Assembly: GCA_947476925.1 (NCBI GenBank)
Contig: CANJSF010000003.1
Location: 62,001-126,000, forward strand
Length of the DNA: 64,000 bases
Source: Rhodospirillaceae bacterium
Lineage (GTDB): Bacteria; Pseudomonadota; Alphaproteobacteria; Rhodospirillales; Rhodospirillaceae
Direction: 5' to 3'
Part shown: piece by piece, positions 1 to 8,685 of the stretch
Position numbering within the stretch: position 1 is the first letter of the stretch
Layout: each line of letters starts with the position of its first letter
Translations under genes and position numbers: made by a program
Notes under the pieces: generated by a model
What the model saw: the letters and a program-made list of their open reading frames with translations, nothing else
Told to the model about the DNA's origin: nothing
Databases searched by the model: none

Positions 1-1567
1 CAAAGGAAAAACCGGAACTGCATTCCTCAATTTGTTGACCGGAGAAAAGGCAACGTGGGGTTTGCACAATACCGCGAAAATGCTTTCGGCCATTTCGAAC
101 CTACAAGCGAGCGCCGGCGATTCTTTTAACGTCAACTTCATTACGGGTTTCCGCGCCTTGGGCCAGGAGTTCCTGACCGATCGATTGTTGGTCAACACAT
201 TCCCGACGGGCGGTGTGGCGAATGCCACGGACGGCGACTACGACCAGTTCACGCAAGAAATAAAGGCCAATGGCACCTTTATGGACGGCAAACTGAAGTA
301 CGTGGCCGGCGTATTTTACCTGTATGAAGATAACATCACAGATTTTGCCGATAACAATTCGACCAATGCGGTAACCGGAATTACAACTGTTGCTATCGAC
401 CGAACATTGCGAAACAAAACTGAATCGGCGGCCGGTTACGCTCAGTTTGACTTCAAGCCGGTCGAAGACCTCACCCTCACCGCCGGTATTCGCTACACCG
501 ACGAAAAGAAAGAGGTCGACTTCCAGCCGAATGTCACCGCTCCTAATCGGCTGCTCCCGAACGGCAACATTGTAGTGCCGTGCACGGCCCCTGTGGGCCA
601 GCCGCTGTTTAATGCAACCACCGGACTTGCGACGAGCCCCGGGACTTGCAACATCTTCTCGACCCGCGATCTCAAGGCTTTAAATATCCCGACATCGCGG
701 AAAACCAAGCTCTGGACACCGCGCTTTGCGGTTGACTACCAACTGATGCCAGACGTGATGCTGTTCGCATCGGCAACCAAAGGCTTTAAGTCAGGTGGTT
801 GGAATGCACGCGGCACCAACGCAGGCACCATTCAGCCCTTTGATCCTGAAATCGTATGGACATACGAAACCGGGTTCCGATCTGATTGGCTCGACAATCG
901 TCTGCGCGTCAACACGACGGCTTACTATATGGACGTCGCGGCGGTTCAAGTTCCCGCAGCATCGTTCAACCCAGCAACCGGGCAACAAGTGTTCATCACC
1001 GGAAACTTCGCCGATATTCGTAACTACGGTGTCGAAGTTGAAGCGACGGTCGTGCCCACTGACGGCTTAAACTTGACCCTCGGCCTTGGCACTCAGCATT
1101 CGCGCTACGTCAATCCGGCGGCATCAATTGTTGCACAACAAGCAACCTGCCGAGCTTCCGTTGCTGCGGGCGGCGTGGGCGCTGGAACCTGTAACGTTGC
1201 TATTGTCACTCCGAAAGGCGATCTGGCGATCCCAACGCGTGCCCCAGCCGCGACAATTGCTCTGGGCGCAAACTACGCAATCCCCGTCGGCGGCGATTTG
1301 CAAGTCGTTCCCTCGGTCAATGCACGATACACGAAAGGCTTCTGGCTTTCAGGCTCGAACCAAGGCCCAAACCAGGCCAATGGGTTCCAACCTAGCTATT
1401 GGCGCGTGAATGCCGGGGTGGCGTTTGAGAACACGGACAAAAACTGGTCAGTCTCGGCTGAGTGCGATAACTGCCTGGGTGAAACCGTGATCACGGCATT
1501 CTTAGCCCCGGTCGCATTCCTCGACGAACCATCACGCTGGTCGGTGCGGGCGAAATATAAGTTCTAA
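1..1567 (+). CDS. TonB-dependent receptor, 3' part
   Basis: The reading frame is open from the first bases of the window, so the N-terminal signal, TonB box and plug lie outside. About 520 residues of outer-membrane beta-barrel remain, rich in alternating aromatic strands and ending in the aromatic KYKF typical of BAM-assembled barrels. Segments such as TLTAGIRYTDEKKEV and LFASATKGFKSGGWNARG match the barrel of receptors that import siderophores, vitamins or oligosaccharides using TonB energy. The substrate cannot be told from the sequence. A strong terminator follows 24 bases after the stop, so it ends its transcript. The family is certain; the ligand is unknown. Confidence 0.93.
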   Translation, partial: KGKTGTAFLNLLTGEKATWGLHNTAKMLSAISNLQASAGDSFNVNFITGFRALGQEFLTDRLLVNTFPTGGVANATDGDYDQFTQEIKANGTFMDGKLKYVAGVFYLYEDNITDFADNNSTNAVTGITTVAIDRTLRNKTESAAGYAQFDFKPVEDLTLTAGIRYTDEKKEVDFQPNVTAPNRLLPNGNIVVPCTAPVGQPLFNATTGLATSPGTCNIFSTRDLKALNIPTSRKTKLWTPRFAVDYQLMPDVMLFASATKGFKSGGWNARGTNAGTIQPFDPEIVWTYETGFRSDWLDNRLRVNTTAYYMDVAAVQVPAASFNPATGQQVFITGNFADIRNYGVEVEATVVPTDGLNLTLGLGTQHSRYVNPAASIVAQQATCRASVAAGGVGAGTCNVAIVTPKGDLAIPTRAPAATIALGANYAIPVGGDLQVVPSVNARYTKGFWLSGSNQGPNQANGFQPSYWRVNAGVAFENTDKNWSVSAECDNCLGETVITAFLAPVAFLDEPSRWSVRAKYKF

Positions 1568-1591
1568 ATCGAGATCCTATGTCGTTTCACG

Positions 1592-1626
1592 GGGCGCGGT
1601 GGGCAACCACCGCGCCCTTTCTTTTT
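1592..1626 (+). terminator. Rho-independent terminator after the receptor
   Basis: An 11-bp GC-rich stem (GGGCGCGGTGG pairing with CCACCGCGCCC) closes a GCAA tetraloop and is followed by a T-rich run (TTTCTTTTT). It lies just downstream of the receptor stop on the same strand. Positions may be off by one base. Confidence 0.9.
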
Positions 1627-1706
1627 GTCGTGGTCGGTATGATGGGTGCGCTTTGTGGGGTATTAGCCTATAGTTAGGTCTAGGCGTATTGGATGAGGGT
1701 GCACTT

Positions 1707-2051
1707 ATGGCCGATATCACAAAACCTGGCGGCGCTGGAGAGTCTGGTAAAGGCGGGCAGTCGACAATGTTGCTCAAAAAAGGCGGCGTTGAGGACGAGG
1801 CCGACGGCGATGTGAAACCGAAGAAAGTCTTAAAGCCGGCGCCAACCAGCGGCCGCAGCTTGGGGCGCGGCATTATTATCGCGGCATTGCTGGTCACCAT
1901 CGCTTGGGGCTTTGCCTCGGTCACGCAGCCGCGCTACGTCATTCAGTCGGTTCAGACGAACGACAACACGTTTATCTATCGCCTCGACCAACGCACCGGG
2001 GCCGTACATTTCTGCACAGCGCAGCAATGTATTGAACTGCCGATCAAATAA
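1707..2051 (+). CDS. Small single-pass membrane protein, unknown function
   Basis: A 114-residue protein not recognised as any family. The start is placed at the ATG at 1707 (MADITKPGG), since the only upstream in-frame start is a TTG at 1689. Residues 1-52 are polar, rich in Gly and Lys. One hydrophobic segment (GIIIAALLVTIAWGFASV, about residues 57-75) probably crosses the inner membrane. The remaining 40 residues contain QSVQTNDNTFIYRLDQRTGAV and two cysteines (FCTAQQC) five residues apart. The layout suggests an N-in protein with a short periplasmic tail. It stands alone between a terminator and a convergent gene. That it is coding is likely; its role is unknown. Confidence 0.6.
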   Translation: MADITKPGGAGESGKGGQSTMLLKKGGVEDEADGDVKPKKVLKPAPTSGRSLGRGIIIAALLVTIAWGFASVTQPRYVIQSVQTNDNTFIYRLDQRTGAVHFCTAQQCIELPIK

Positions 2052-2061
2052 GCTGCAACGG

Positions 2062-2643
2062 TTACTTCGGGCTAAGGGTTAACTTAAGTTTGCCCAACGC
2101 GCCTTCCAGTTCATTCACGAGGACCGAGATATCGGTCGCCGAGAGCGGCTCTGGTCGCGTGAGTTGAACTGAAGCCGCACGCCCACCTGAGAGTTTGATT
2201 TCAATCGTGCGTGTCACAGGCCCGCCCGACTTGCGCACGGGCAGCCCGCCGTTCTCGGTGTCAAAATCCTTGCGAATGTCGTAACGCACCATGGCATCAT
2301 CGACCGAGCGTGACGTGAGCGCACGCCAGAAGCCCAACGCCTCCCACTTCTCAAATGGTCCAAAGACCTCTAGTTGCTTGCCGACCGCAAGTTTGCTGAA
2401 GCTGGCGTCGGCGTATTCGCCGCCCACAACCCAGTGGACTTTTTGATTCTGATCTTCTGCGGCTTTTAAAAAATAACGCACCAATGCGTTGTCGACGGTC
2501 TTGCCCGTTAAGTCGCGCCATACGGACTTAGCCTCACGCTCGCTAAACGGTCCATGACGTTCCAGTTCAGTGCCCGCAGACGGTTCGGTAAACGATGTAT
2601 CGGCGTATTCGCCGCCCACAACGTAGAATTTCTGTTCAGACAT
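2062..2643 (-). CDS. Tandem DUF4170 protein
   Basis: A 193-residue cytosolic protein made of two copies of a short module. The first copy (about residues 5-60) carries FYVVGGEYADTSF and GPFSEREAKSVWRDLT; the second (about 70-127) carries HWVVGGEYADASF and GPFEKWEALGFWRALT. Both end in a VD(N/D)A(L/M)VRY motif. The VVGGEY signature and size match DUF4170, normally a single domain of about 70-90 residues in Alphaproteobacteria, so this is an internal duplication. The last 60 residues are different and end in a helix with an Asn-Glu-Leu-Glu core. There is no signal peptide. The biochemical function of the family is unknown. It converges on the small membrane gene with a 10-base gap. Confidence 0.8.
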   Translation of the reverse strand: MSEQKFYVVGGEYADTSFTEPSAGTELERHGPFSEREAKSVWRDLTGKTVDNALVRYFLKAAEDQNQKVHWVVGGEYADASFSKLAVGKQLEVFGPFEKWEALGFWRALTSRSVDDAMVRYDIRKDFDTENGGLPVRKSGGPVTRTIEIKLSGGRAASVQLTRPEPLSATDISVLVNELEGALGKLKLTLSPK

Positions 2644-2761
2644 GTCGCTTTAGCCATTCCATAACGGGTGGATTTTATGGCCGCACCATAACCGAATTGG
2701 GCCATTTTTCTACGGGCTTGAAAGCGTTTCTTTTCGCGCCCGAAGGGCTTATGTATGGGCC

Positions 2762-4138
2762 ATGAGCACTCCCCTCCCCATCCATATCATTGGCGGCGGG
2801 CTAGCCGGCTGCGAGGCCGCCTGGCAAATCGCCGGCGCTGGCGTTCCCGTCACCATCCACGAGATGCGCCCCACCCGCATGACCGAGGCCCATAACACCC
2901 AGGGGCTGGCCGAGTTGGTGTGCTCGAACTCATTTCGGTCCGACGATGTGGACTACAATGCCGTGGGCCTTTTGCACGAGGAAATGCGTCGTGCCGGTTC
3001 GCTGATTTTGCAATGTGGCGATGCCCACCGCGTGCCCGCGGGTGCGGCCTTGGCGGTGGATCGCGATGGCTTTTCCAAAGCCGTCGAAGCTACTCTCGCC
3101 CAAAATCCCCTGATCACCATTGATCGCAACGAAGTGCCCGGCCTGCCGCCCGCAGATTGGGATTCGGTGATTATCGCCACGGGCCCGCTGACGTCGCCCG
3201 ACTTGAGTGCGGCCATCGGCCAATTGACCGGCGAAGACTCCCTGGCCTTCTTTGATGCCATTGCGCCCATTGTGCACCGTGAATCCATCAATATGGAGAT
3301 CGCCTGGTTTCAGTCGCGCTACGACAAAGGCGCCGAAGTGCCTGGCGGCGGGGCCGATTATATCAACTGCCCCATGAGCAAAGAGCAATACGAGCACTTT
3401 GTGGTGTCGTTGCAGGTCGGCGAAAAAACCGAATTTAAAGAGTGGGAAAAAAACACACCCTATTTTGAAGGGTGCTTGCCGATCGAAGTCATGGCCGAAC
3501 GCGGCATGGACACGTTGGCCTATGGACCGATGAAGCCCGTGGGCCTTACAGACCCGCGCACGGGTCGCCGCCCTCATGCCGTGGTGCAGCTGCGCCAAGA
3601 CAATGCGCTGGGCACGTTGTTCAACTTGGTCGGGTTCCAAACCAAGCTGAAGCACGGCGAGCAGATGCGCATTTTTCGCCAAATCCCTGGCTTGGAAAAT
3701 GCCGAGTTTGCAAGGCTTGGCGGCATTCATCGCAACACGTTTATCAACTCACCGAAGTTGCTTGATGGCGTGCTGCGACTAAAGGCCATGCCGCGCTTGC
3801 GTTTTGCCGGTCAAATCACGGGCTGCGAAGGCTATGTCGAAAGTGCCGCTGTAGGCCTGATGGCCGGGCGCTTTGCCGCTGCGGAACGTTTAGGTCAACC
3901 GCTAGCGTTGCCGCCGAACACGACCGCCCTGGGGGCGATTTTAGGGCACATTACGGGTGGAGCCGTTGCCGAAACCTTCCAGCCAATGAATGTGAACTTC
4001 GGGCTGTTTCCCGAGATCGATGCGCGTGATGGACGCGGCAAGCCCATCCGTGGGCGCGAGCGCAAAAAAGCGTTATCAGCACGCGCCCTGGCCGACATCG
4101 ACAACTGGCTGGGCTTGGTGCGCGCGGCGGCTGAATAG
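2762..4138 (+). CDS. trmFO: tRNA (m5U54) methyltransferase TrmFO
   Basis: Folate- and FAD-dependent methyltransferase that makes 5-methyluridine at position 54 in the T-loop of tRNAs, using methylenetetrahydrofolate as carbon source. At 458 residues it has normal length. An N-terminal FAD-binding Rossmann motif is visible ([17 protein letters not shown], residues 7-23), followed by the characteristic HEMRP and [11 protein letters not shown] region (about 50-62), which contains a conserved cysteine, and a C-terminal [19 protein letters not shown] motif. The ATG at 2762 begins directly before the FAD motif and is well placed. It ends one base before the convergent NDUFAF6-like gene, with no terminator between them. 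Assignment is secure. Confidence 0.97.
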   Translation: MSTPLPIHIIGGGLAGCEAAWQIAGAGVPVTIHEMRPTRMTEAHNTQGLAELVCSNSFRSDDVDYNAVGLLHEEMRRAGSLILQCGDAHRVPAGAALAVDRDGFSKAVEATLAQNPLITIDRNEVPGLPPADWDSVIIATGPLTSPDLSAAIGQLTGEDSLAFFDAIAPIVHRESINMEIAWFQSRYDKGAEVPGGGADYINCPMSKEQYEHFVVSLQVGEKTEFKEWEKNTPYFEGCLPIEVMAERGMDTLAYGPMKPVGLTDPRTGRRPHAVVQLRQDNALGTLFNLVGFQTKLKHGEQMRIFRQIPGLENAEFARLGGIHRNTFINSPKLLDGVLRLKAMPRLRFAGQITGCEGYVESAAVGLMAGRFAAAERLGQPLALPPNTTALGAILGHITGGAVAETFQPMNVNFGLFPEIDARDGRGKPIRGRERKKALSARALADIDNWLGLVRAAAE

Positions 4139-4894
4139 TTAGAAAACGCCGCGCCAAGAGTTCCATATCAGGCCAAGGACGCCCGCACGCAGGGTGATCA
4201 TGCCTGAATGATCGACCTGATAGTTGGCCCGCCTCATTGTTTTCAAATACTGGCTGGCAATCGTAGCACCCAGCAATGCTGGAACCGCAGCACGCGGAAC
4301 ATTGTGATCACGCGCTTTGGCCAGATGAGCCTCGGCTGAAACAGCGATAGCTTTTTTTGTTGCTTCGTCGGCGCCTTGAAAAATGACGGCCCGCAAAATG
4401 CCCGTGAGCGCGATCCCGATACCCACATGCCGTGCGGCAACTTCAGCCTTGGCCTCAAGCACTTCGAGCACAAGATCGATCAGGCGCGACGCGGTGCCCT
4501 CAGCAAATGTTTCAAGCTCGGTCGTGACATTGAAAGCCAAGCCATCGTCATCGGTATCCATTTCGCGTTCGCGCGTGGTGATGATGGTATCAAAATGCGC
4601 CCGTGTCAGATTGCGGCGGATAATCACCTCGGCCAAAGATTCGGTGACGGGGTTGCCTTGGGGCCCACCGCGCCCGGCATATATGGCGTCGATCACGTCG
4701 CGCCACCATTGCAGCTTCATGCGGCCAATAATGTTCTCCGACACGCTGTTGCGAATCCGCGCGAGTTCGGCATTAAAAGCATAGAGGGCCTGCACGTCGG
4801 CACGGCGATCTGCTGGCACGAACAATGCCGTCAGAAACCGGTCGCGGTCCTCACGCCGCACCAGATCAGCGATATAACTGTCGCGATCTTGCAT
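4139..4894 (-). CDS. Squalene/phytoene synthase-fold protein, NDUFAF6-like
   Basis: A 251-residue all-alpha protein of the squalene/phytoene synthase superfamily. The segments DRDRFLTALFVPADRRADV, YAFNAELARIR and LQWWRDVIDAI are typical of the branch related to mitochondrial NDUFAF6, an assembly factor for complex I. The aspartate-rich motifs needed to bind prenyl diphosphate magnesium are not evident where expected, which argues against prenyl transfer. In many Alphaproteobacteria this gene sits beside secF and an Mth938-like (NDUFAF3-like) gene; here it lies about 4 kb away, head-to-head with hpnC. The start is ambiguous: the ATG at 4894 (MQDRDSY) matches relatives, while an ATG at 4921 would add nine residues and overlap the hpnC leader. 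Confidence 0.8.
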   Translation of the reverse strand: MQDRDSYIADLVRREDRDRFLTALFVPADRRADVQALYAFNAELARIRNSVSENIIGRMKLQWWRDVIDAIYAGRGGPQGNPVTESLAEVIIRRNLTRAHFDTIITTREREMDTDDDGLAFNVTTELETFAEGTASRLIDLVLEVLEAKAEVAARHVGIGIALTGILRAVIFQGADEATKKAIAVSAEAHLAKARDHNVPRAAVPALLGATIASQYLKTMRRANYQVDHSGMITLRAGVLGLIWNSWRGVF

Positions 4895-4968
4895 AATCCT
4901 TGCCGCCCCCTTGCGGCCCATGCTTTAGAATAGGATGGCCCGTAATAACAACCAACTCTTCTTCATTT

Positions 4969-5916
4969 GTGACGACACCCCCTGACATATCGGCAGTGAA
5001 TGCCCGTGCCTCGTCCGAAAACTTTCCCGTGGCGGGGTGGTTCATGGCCGCGCGCCATCGACCATTGGTCCGAGCTTACTATGCCTTTGCACGCACAGCC
5101 GATGACATTGCCGATGCGCCCGATTTAACGATACTCCAAAAGCTAGCGGCCCTGGATGAACTCGAATTGGCGCTGCAAAAAGGCACGGGCAGCGCTGAAA
5201 ATCCCGGCCATCACGCTGCGCGCCTTTTGGGGGCGATGCTGCGCGACAAAAACCTGCCGTTGGAACTGGCAACCGACCTGTTGATCGCCTTTCGAGCCGA
5301 TGCCCGCAACACCATCGTTCGAACCTTTGCAGATGTGTTGGCCTATTGCGCCAACTCGGCTGCGCCAGTGGGGCGGTTCTTGCTGGCCATCCACGATGAA
5401 TCCAAAGGCCACGACGCTTCCAATGCACTGTGTGCGGTTTTGCAAATTCTCAACCATGTGCAAGATGCGCGCAAAGATGCATTAGAACTTCGGCGTTGCT
5501 ACATCCCCATGGCATGGTTGAATGCGCAGAACATCGATCTTGTCGATTTGCACAGTTTTATGGGGCACACGGTCTATCGTCCGGGCTTCATACCGTTACG
5601 CGACGACTATCGCATTGAGGGCGAAGAGGACGTCGTGGACCTTAAGCCCAATCCGCTGGATAACGCCAAAATGCGCGTGTGCCTAAACATGATGCTCGAT
5701 GAGTGCGAAAAATTGCTGGCCGCTGCAGCCCCTCTTCCGACTGCATTGCACGATCGAGGGCTGGCCGCCCAAAGTGCCGCAATCATTACGTTGGCACGGT
5801 GCTTGCTAAAGCGTCTGCGATCAGACAACCCCTGGACACACAACATCAGACTGCGGGCATTGGATTGGTTGGCCGCCTTGCTGAGCGGTGCAAAGACGTG
5901 GCTGACGAAAGCATGA
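4969..5916 (+). CDS. hpnC: Hydroxysqualene synthase-type protein HpnC
   Basis: HpnC acts with HpnD and HpnE to turn two farnesyl diphosphates into squalene for hopanoids; HpnD makes presqualene diphosphate, HpnC rearranges it to hydroxysqualene and HpnE reduces that. The protein shows the family opening ENFPVAGWFMAARHRPLV and the first Asp-rich motif TADDIAD (about residues 42-48), then the second Asp motif in NHVQDARKD with CYIP downstream. The GTG at 4969 is chosen because it leaves about 15 residues before ENFPV, as usual; a GTG at 4996 is possible and no ATG is available. The 315-residue length is normal. It overlaps hpnD by four bases (ATGA), so translation is probably coupled. Confidence 0.9.
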   Translation: MTTPPDISAVNARASSENFPVAGWFMAARHRPLVRAYYAFARTADDIADAPDLTILQKLAALDELELALQKGTGSAENPGHHAARLLGAMLRDKNLPLELATDLLIAFRADARNTIVRTFADVLAYCANSAAPVGRFLLAIHDESKGHDASNALCAVLQILNHVQDARKDALELRRCYIPMAWLNAQNIDLVDLHSFMGHTVYRPGFIPLRDDYRIEGEEDVVDLKPNPLDNAKMRVCLNMMLDECEKLLAAAAPLPTALHDRGLAAQSAAIITLARCLLKRLRSDNPWTHNIRLRALDWLAALLSGAKTWLTKA

Positions 5917-6737
5917 GCAGCCAAAGTTCATTTTACTGGCCTATGCGCATTGCGCCCGAGCCACAACGCTCGGGGCTTTTTGCCATCTACGCATGGTGCA
6001 GGCACATGGACGATATTGTCGATGGCGATCTGGCCCTGGATGATAAGGCGGCATCGTTAGCATTGTGGCGCGACTACTTTCTGAATGAACGTTCAGCCGC
6101 CAGCATGGACGGTGACTCGCTCATGGTCGCCATGACACTGAGCGCAGCCACGGCAGCGCATGATTTATCACCCGTCCTGTTTCTGCGGGTGATTGATGCC
6201 ATGGAGATGGATCTGGCTGGCGATATGCGCGCGCCAACTCTGGCCGAACTCGAGCACTATGCGCATGGCGTCGCCAGCGCGCCCGGAGAGTTGTGCCTGG
6301 CCGTTCTAGGGTGGCGCGGCGAAGGTGCGGCCGAATTTAGCCGGGCTTTGGGCGAGGCGGTTCAATACACCAACATTTTGCGCGATGTCGAGGAAGACGC
6401 CCATCAAGGTCGACTATATATTCCGCGCGAGGCCTTAGACTCAGCGGGCATCGATGCCCAAGATCCCGCAATCGTTCTGACAGACAAGCGCCTGAACGAT
6501 GCATGGTTAGCGCTGGCCCTCATGGCTGAAGCCAAATTCCATTTGGCCGACGCCCTTTTGCCCGGTGCCCCGATCCGCAAAAATATTCGCGCCGCGTTGG
6601 CAATGATGGCCGTCTACCGGCAACTGTGGCGCCAATTGCGGAAGAAAGGTTGGACGCCAGGTCAGCCGAAAACGTCCATCTCAAAATGGCGCGCCGTATT
6701 TACCGCGGCGCGCGTGGCGTGGTTTGGATACCCGTAG
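5913..6737 (+). CDS. hpnD: Presqualene diphosphate synthase HpnD
   Basis: Condenses two farnesyl diphosphates to presqualene diphosphate at the membrane face. The 274-residue protein has both aspartate-rich metal sites of the squalene/phytoene synthase fold: HMDDIVDGD near residue 32 and RDVEEDAHQGRLYIP near 155. It begins MSSQSSFYWPMRI, as HpnD proteins do; the ATG at 5913 overlaps the hpnC stop as ATGA, and the frame extends upstream only inside hpnC. It ends three bases before hpnE, completing a tight three-gene operon. Confidence 0.94.
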   Translation: MSSQSSFYWPMRIAPEPQRSGLFAIYAWCRHMDDIVDGDLALDDKAASLALWRDYFLNERSAASMDGDSLMVAMTLSAATAAHDLSPVLFLRVIDAMEMDLAGDMRAPTLAELEHYAHGVASAPGELCLAVLGWRGEGAAEFSRALGEAVQYTNILRDVEEDAHQGRLYIPREALDSAGIDAQDPAIVLTDKRLNDAWLALALMAEAKFHLADALLPGAPIRKNIRAALAMMAVYRQLWRQLRKKGWTPGQPKTSISKWRAVFTAARVAWFGYP

Positions 6738-6740
6738 CCA

Positions 6741-7976
6741 ATGAGGGTGCACATCATTGGCGGTGGCGTCGCTGGCCTGGCCGCAGCCATTGGCTGTGTC
6801 GAGCGCGGTGTGGCAGTCACCCTGTATGAAGCCGCACCTCAGTTAGGTGGACGTTGTCGCAGCTATCGACACGACGAATTTGGTTGCGATCTCGACAACG
6901 GCGCTCATGCGGTATTGGCTAACAACGCCGCTGTTCATCGATACTTAAAGACGATTGGAGCAACTGATCGCCTTGCGACTTTTGGCAGGCATGGCCTTCC
7001 GTTCGTCGACGTGCGCGACCGTGCAACGTGGAAACTGCACTTGCCGCAAGGCTTATGGGCGAAATCTGCGCGCCCGCCTGGCACTTCTGCGTGGGATTTA
7101 ATTTGTAGCGCACGCTTACTGTGGGGCTCCGCAAACAAGGCTGCGCACACCAGCCTCAACGCTTCAATAACTGCTGTCGAAAAGTTATGGGAGCCTTTGT
7201 GTACATCTGCCCTCAACACGCCGCTGATCGAAGCTGACGCAGCACTGTTATCAACAGTCGTCCGGGGCATGATGGGATGGTCGGGCTTGCGTTCGGGCTT
7301 AAAGCTGCCAGTGCATTCATTGACGCACACCTACCTTGCACCTGCTCAAGAGTGGTTACAGCGTCATGGCGGCATCGTTCATCTTCAGTCACCCCTGCGA
7401 GATGTCGGAAAATCAAACACGCACGTTGAACGGCTCATTTTTAGTCAAACCGAGGTGACTGTTCAGGCCGCTGACGCCGTCGTGTTTGCGCTGCCGCCTT
7501 GGGCGCCCGTCTGGAGGCAGTTGGGGCTTAACTTCGATATTCTTGCGCTATCACCCATCGTGAATGTGCATTTCCGCATCGCGCCGACCCATGCATCGCG
7601 ATTTGTTGGCCTGATCGGCGGGTTGAGCCAATGGCTTTGGGTTCATGATGGCGTGGCAACCGTCACCATAAGCGCCGCAGACGCACACATGAATACCGAC
7701 GGCGACACCTTGGCCAAAACGATTTGGACCGAGATTGCGCCGCTATTGGGCGATCCCCAAATGCCGCTGCCGCCCGTGCATGTGGTGAAAGAACGCCGCG
7801 CGACCATTCGTCATGTTCCGGGGGTTGCAGCGTATCGACCGGCCATAAGAACGATATTCCAAAACGTGTTTTTAGCGGGTGACTGGGTTAACACCGGCCT
7901 GCCCTGTACCTTAGAAAGCGCCGTGCAAGCAGGGTTTAGCGCCGGGTTAGCTTGCCTCATGCCCGGTTTGAGGTAA
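6741..7976 (+). CDS. hpnE: Hydroxysqualene dehydroxylase HpnE
   Basis: FAD-dependent amine-oxidase-like enzyme that reduces hydroxysqualene to squalene. The dinucleotide-binding motif HIIGGGVAGLAAAIGC opens the protein (residues 4-19), followed by YEAAPQLGGRCRSY, and the C-terminal FAD-contacting motif FLAGDWVNTGLPCTLESA lies at about 378-395. At 411 residues the length is standard. It starts three bases after hpnD and is the last gene of the operon. No squalene-hopene cyclase lies in the window, so the hopanoid endpoint is inferred from the HpnCDE set. Confidence 0.94.
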   Translation: MRVHIIGGGVAGLAAAIGCVERGVAVTLYEAAPQLGGRCRSYRHDEFGCDLDNGAHAVLANNAAVHRYLKTIGATDRLATFGRHGLPFVDVRDRATWKLHLPQGLWAKSARPPGTSAWDLICSARLLWGSANKAAHTSLNASITAVEKLWEPLCTSALNTPLIEADAALLSTVVRGMMGWSGLRSGLKLPVHSLTHTYLAPAQEWLQRHGGIVHLQSPLRDVGKSNTHVERLIFSQTEVTVQAADAVVFALPPWAPVWRQLGLNFDILALSPIVNVHFRIAPTHASRFVGLIGGLSQWLWVHDGVATVTISAADAHMNTDGDTLAKTIWTEIAPLLGDPQMPLPPVHVVKERRATIRHVPGVAAYRPAIRTIFQNVFLAGDWVNTGLPCTLESAVQAGFSAGLACLMPGLR

Positions 7977-8046
7977 CATGCGCCCAGCTTTTTGAGCGAC
8001 GACGGCGGGTCTGGGGCCCGTACTTGGACAACGAAGGGAAGACTTA

Positions 8047-8628
8047 ATGATTAATTTGATTCTGCCAAACTTACGCAATGCGGTGATCACCGCCATTGTG
8101 CTGACGTTAGCTGTGTTTTGGTTCACCACGCAGGGAAATGTCACCGGCCAGATGCTGGTGATTACCCGTTATCTGCACGTTCTGTGCGGTGTCATGTGGG
8201 TTGGCCTGTTGTGGTATTTCAACTTTGTGCAAATCCCCAACATGCCCAAAATTCCCGACGAGCAAAAACCCGCCATTAGCAAGGTGATTGCACCTGCGGC
8301 ATTGTTTTGGTTCCGTTGGGCAGCTTTGGCCACAGTGTTGACCGGCTTATTCCTGTCGATGATCTCCGGTTACATGATCGACGCCCTCTCGTTCGGCGAA
8401 GGTTCACGAACCATTGGCTTGGGCATGTGGCTCGGCAACATCATGGCGTTCAATGTATGGTTTGTGATTTGGCCAAACCAAAAGCGCGCCCTAGGCATCG
8501 TTACGGTCGAAGCCGATGTGAAAGCGAAATCAGCCCGCACCGCCATGCTTTTCAGCCGCACCAACATGATCCTGTCGGTGCCGATGCTGTTCTGCATGGT
8601 CGGCCAACAAAACGGCATTGTTTGGTAA
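8047..8628 (+). CDS. Urate-oxidase-N (PuuD-type) membrane protein
   Basis: A 193-residue integral membrane protein with about four to five hydrophobic segments. The stretch YLHVLCGVMWVGLLWYFNF followed by VQIP is the signature of the N-terminal membrane domain of PuuD-type urate hydroxylases (Urate_ox_N). PuuD itself continues into a cytochrome c domain, but there is no CxxCH here, so this is the stand-alone membrane half common in Alphaproteobacteria. Histidines in the first part could bind heme, but that is inference. The gene is separated from hpnE by 70 bases and followed by a strong hairpin terminator, so it may be read with or without the hpn operon. Urate oxidation is not established for such short forms. 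Confidence 0.75.
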   Translation: MINLILPNLRNAVITAIVLTLAVFWFTTQGNVTGQMLVITRYLHVLCGVMWVGLLWYFNFVQIPNMPKIPDEQKPAISKVIAPAALFWFRWAALATVLTGLFLSMISGYMIDALSFGEGSRTIGLGMWLGNIMAFNVWFVIWPNQKRALGIVTVEADVKAKSARTAMLFSRTNMILSVPMLFCMVGQQNGIVW

Positions 8629-8655
8629 GACACCAAATTTAAGATGCGATACGAA

Positions 8656-8685
8656 AACGGGGACCCCAAAGGTCCCCGTTTTTTT
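8656..8685. terminator. Bidirectional rho-independent terminator
   Basis: A perfect 10-bp stem (AACGGGGACC with GGTCCCCGTT) closes a CCAAA loop. It is followed by seven T on the plus strand and, on the minus strand, by four T. It lies between the convergent PuuD-like and Mth938-like genes and can serve both. Confidence 0.92.

Noticed and set aside
2930-3730. Minus-strand frame of 266 codons inside trmFO
   Set aside because: Antisense shadow of a secure gene; sequence is His/Gln-rich without family features.
5703-5912. N-terminal extension of hpnD by 70 codons
   Set aside because: It lies wholly within hpnC, and the HpnD family starts at MSSQSS; the ATGA overlap supports the start at 5913.
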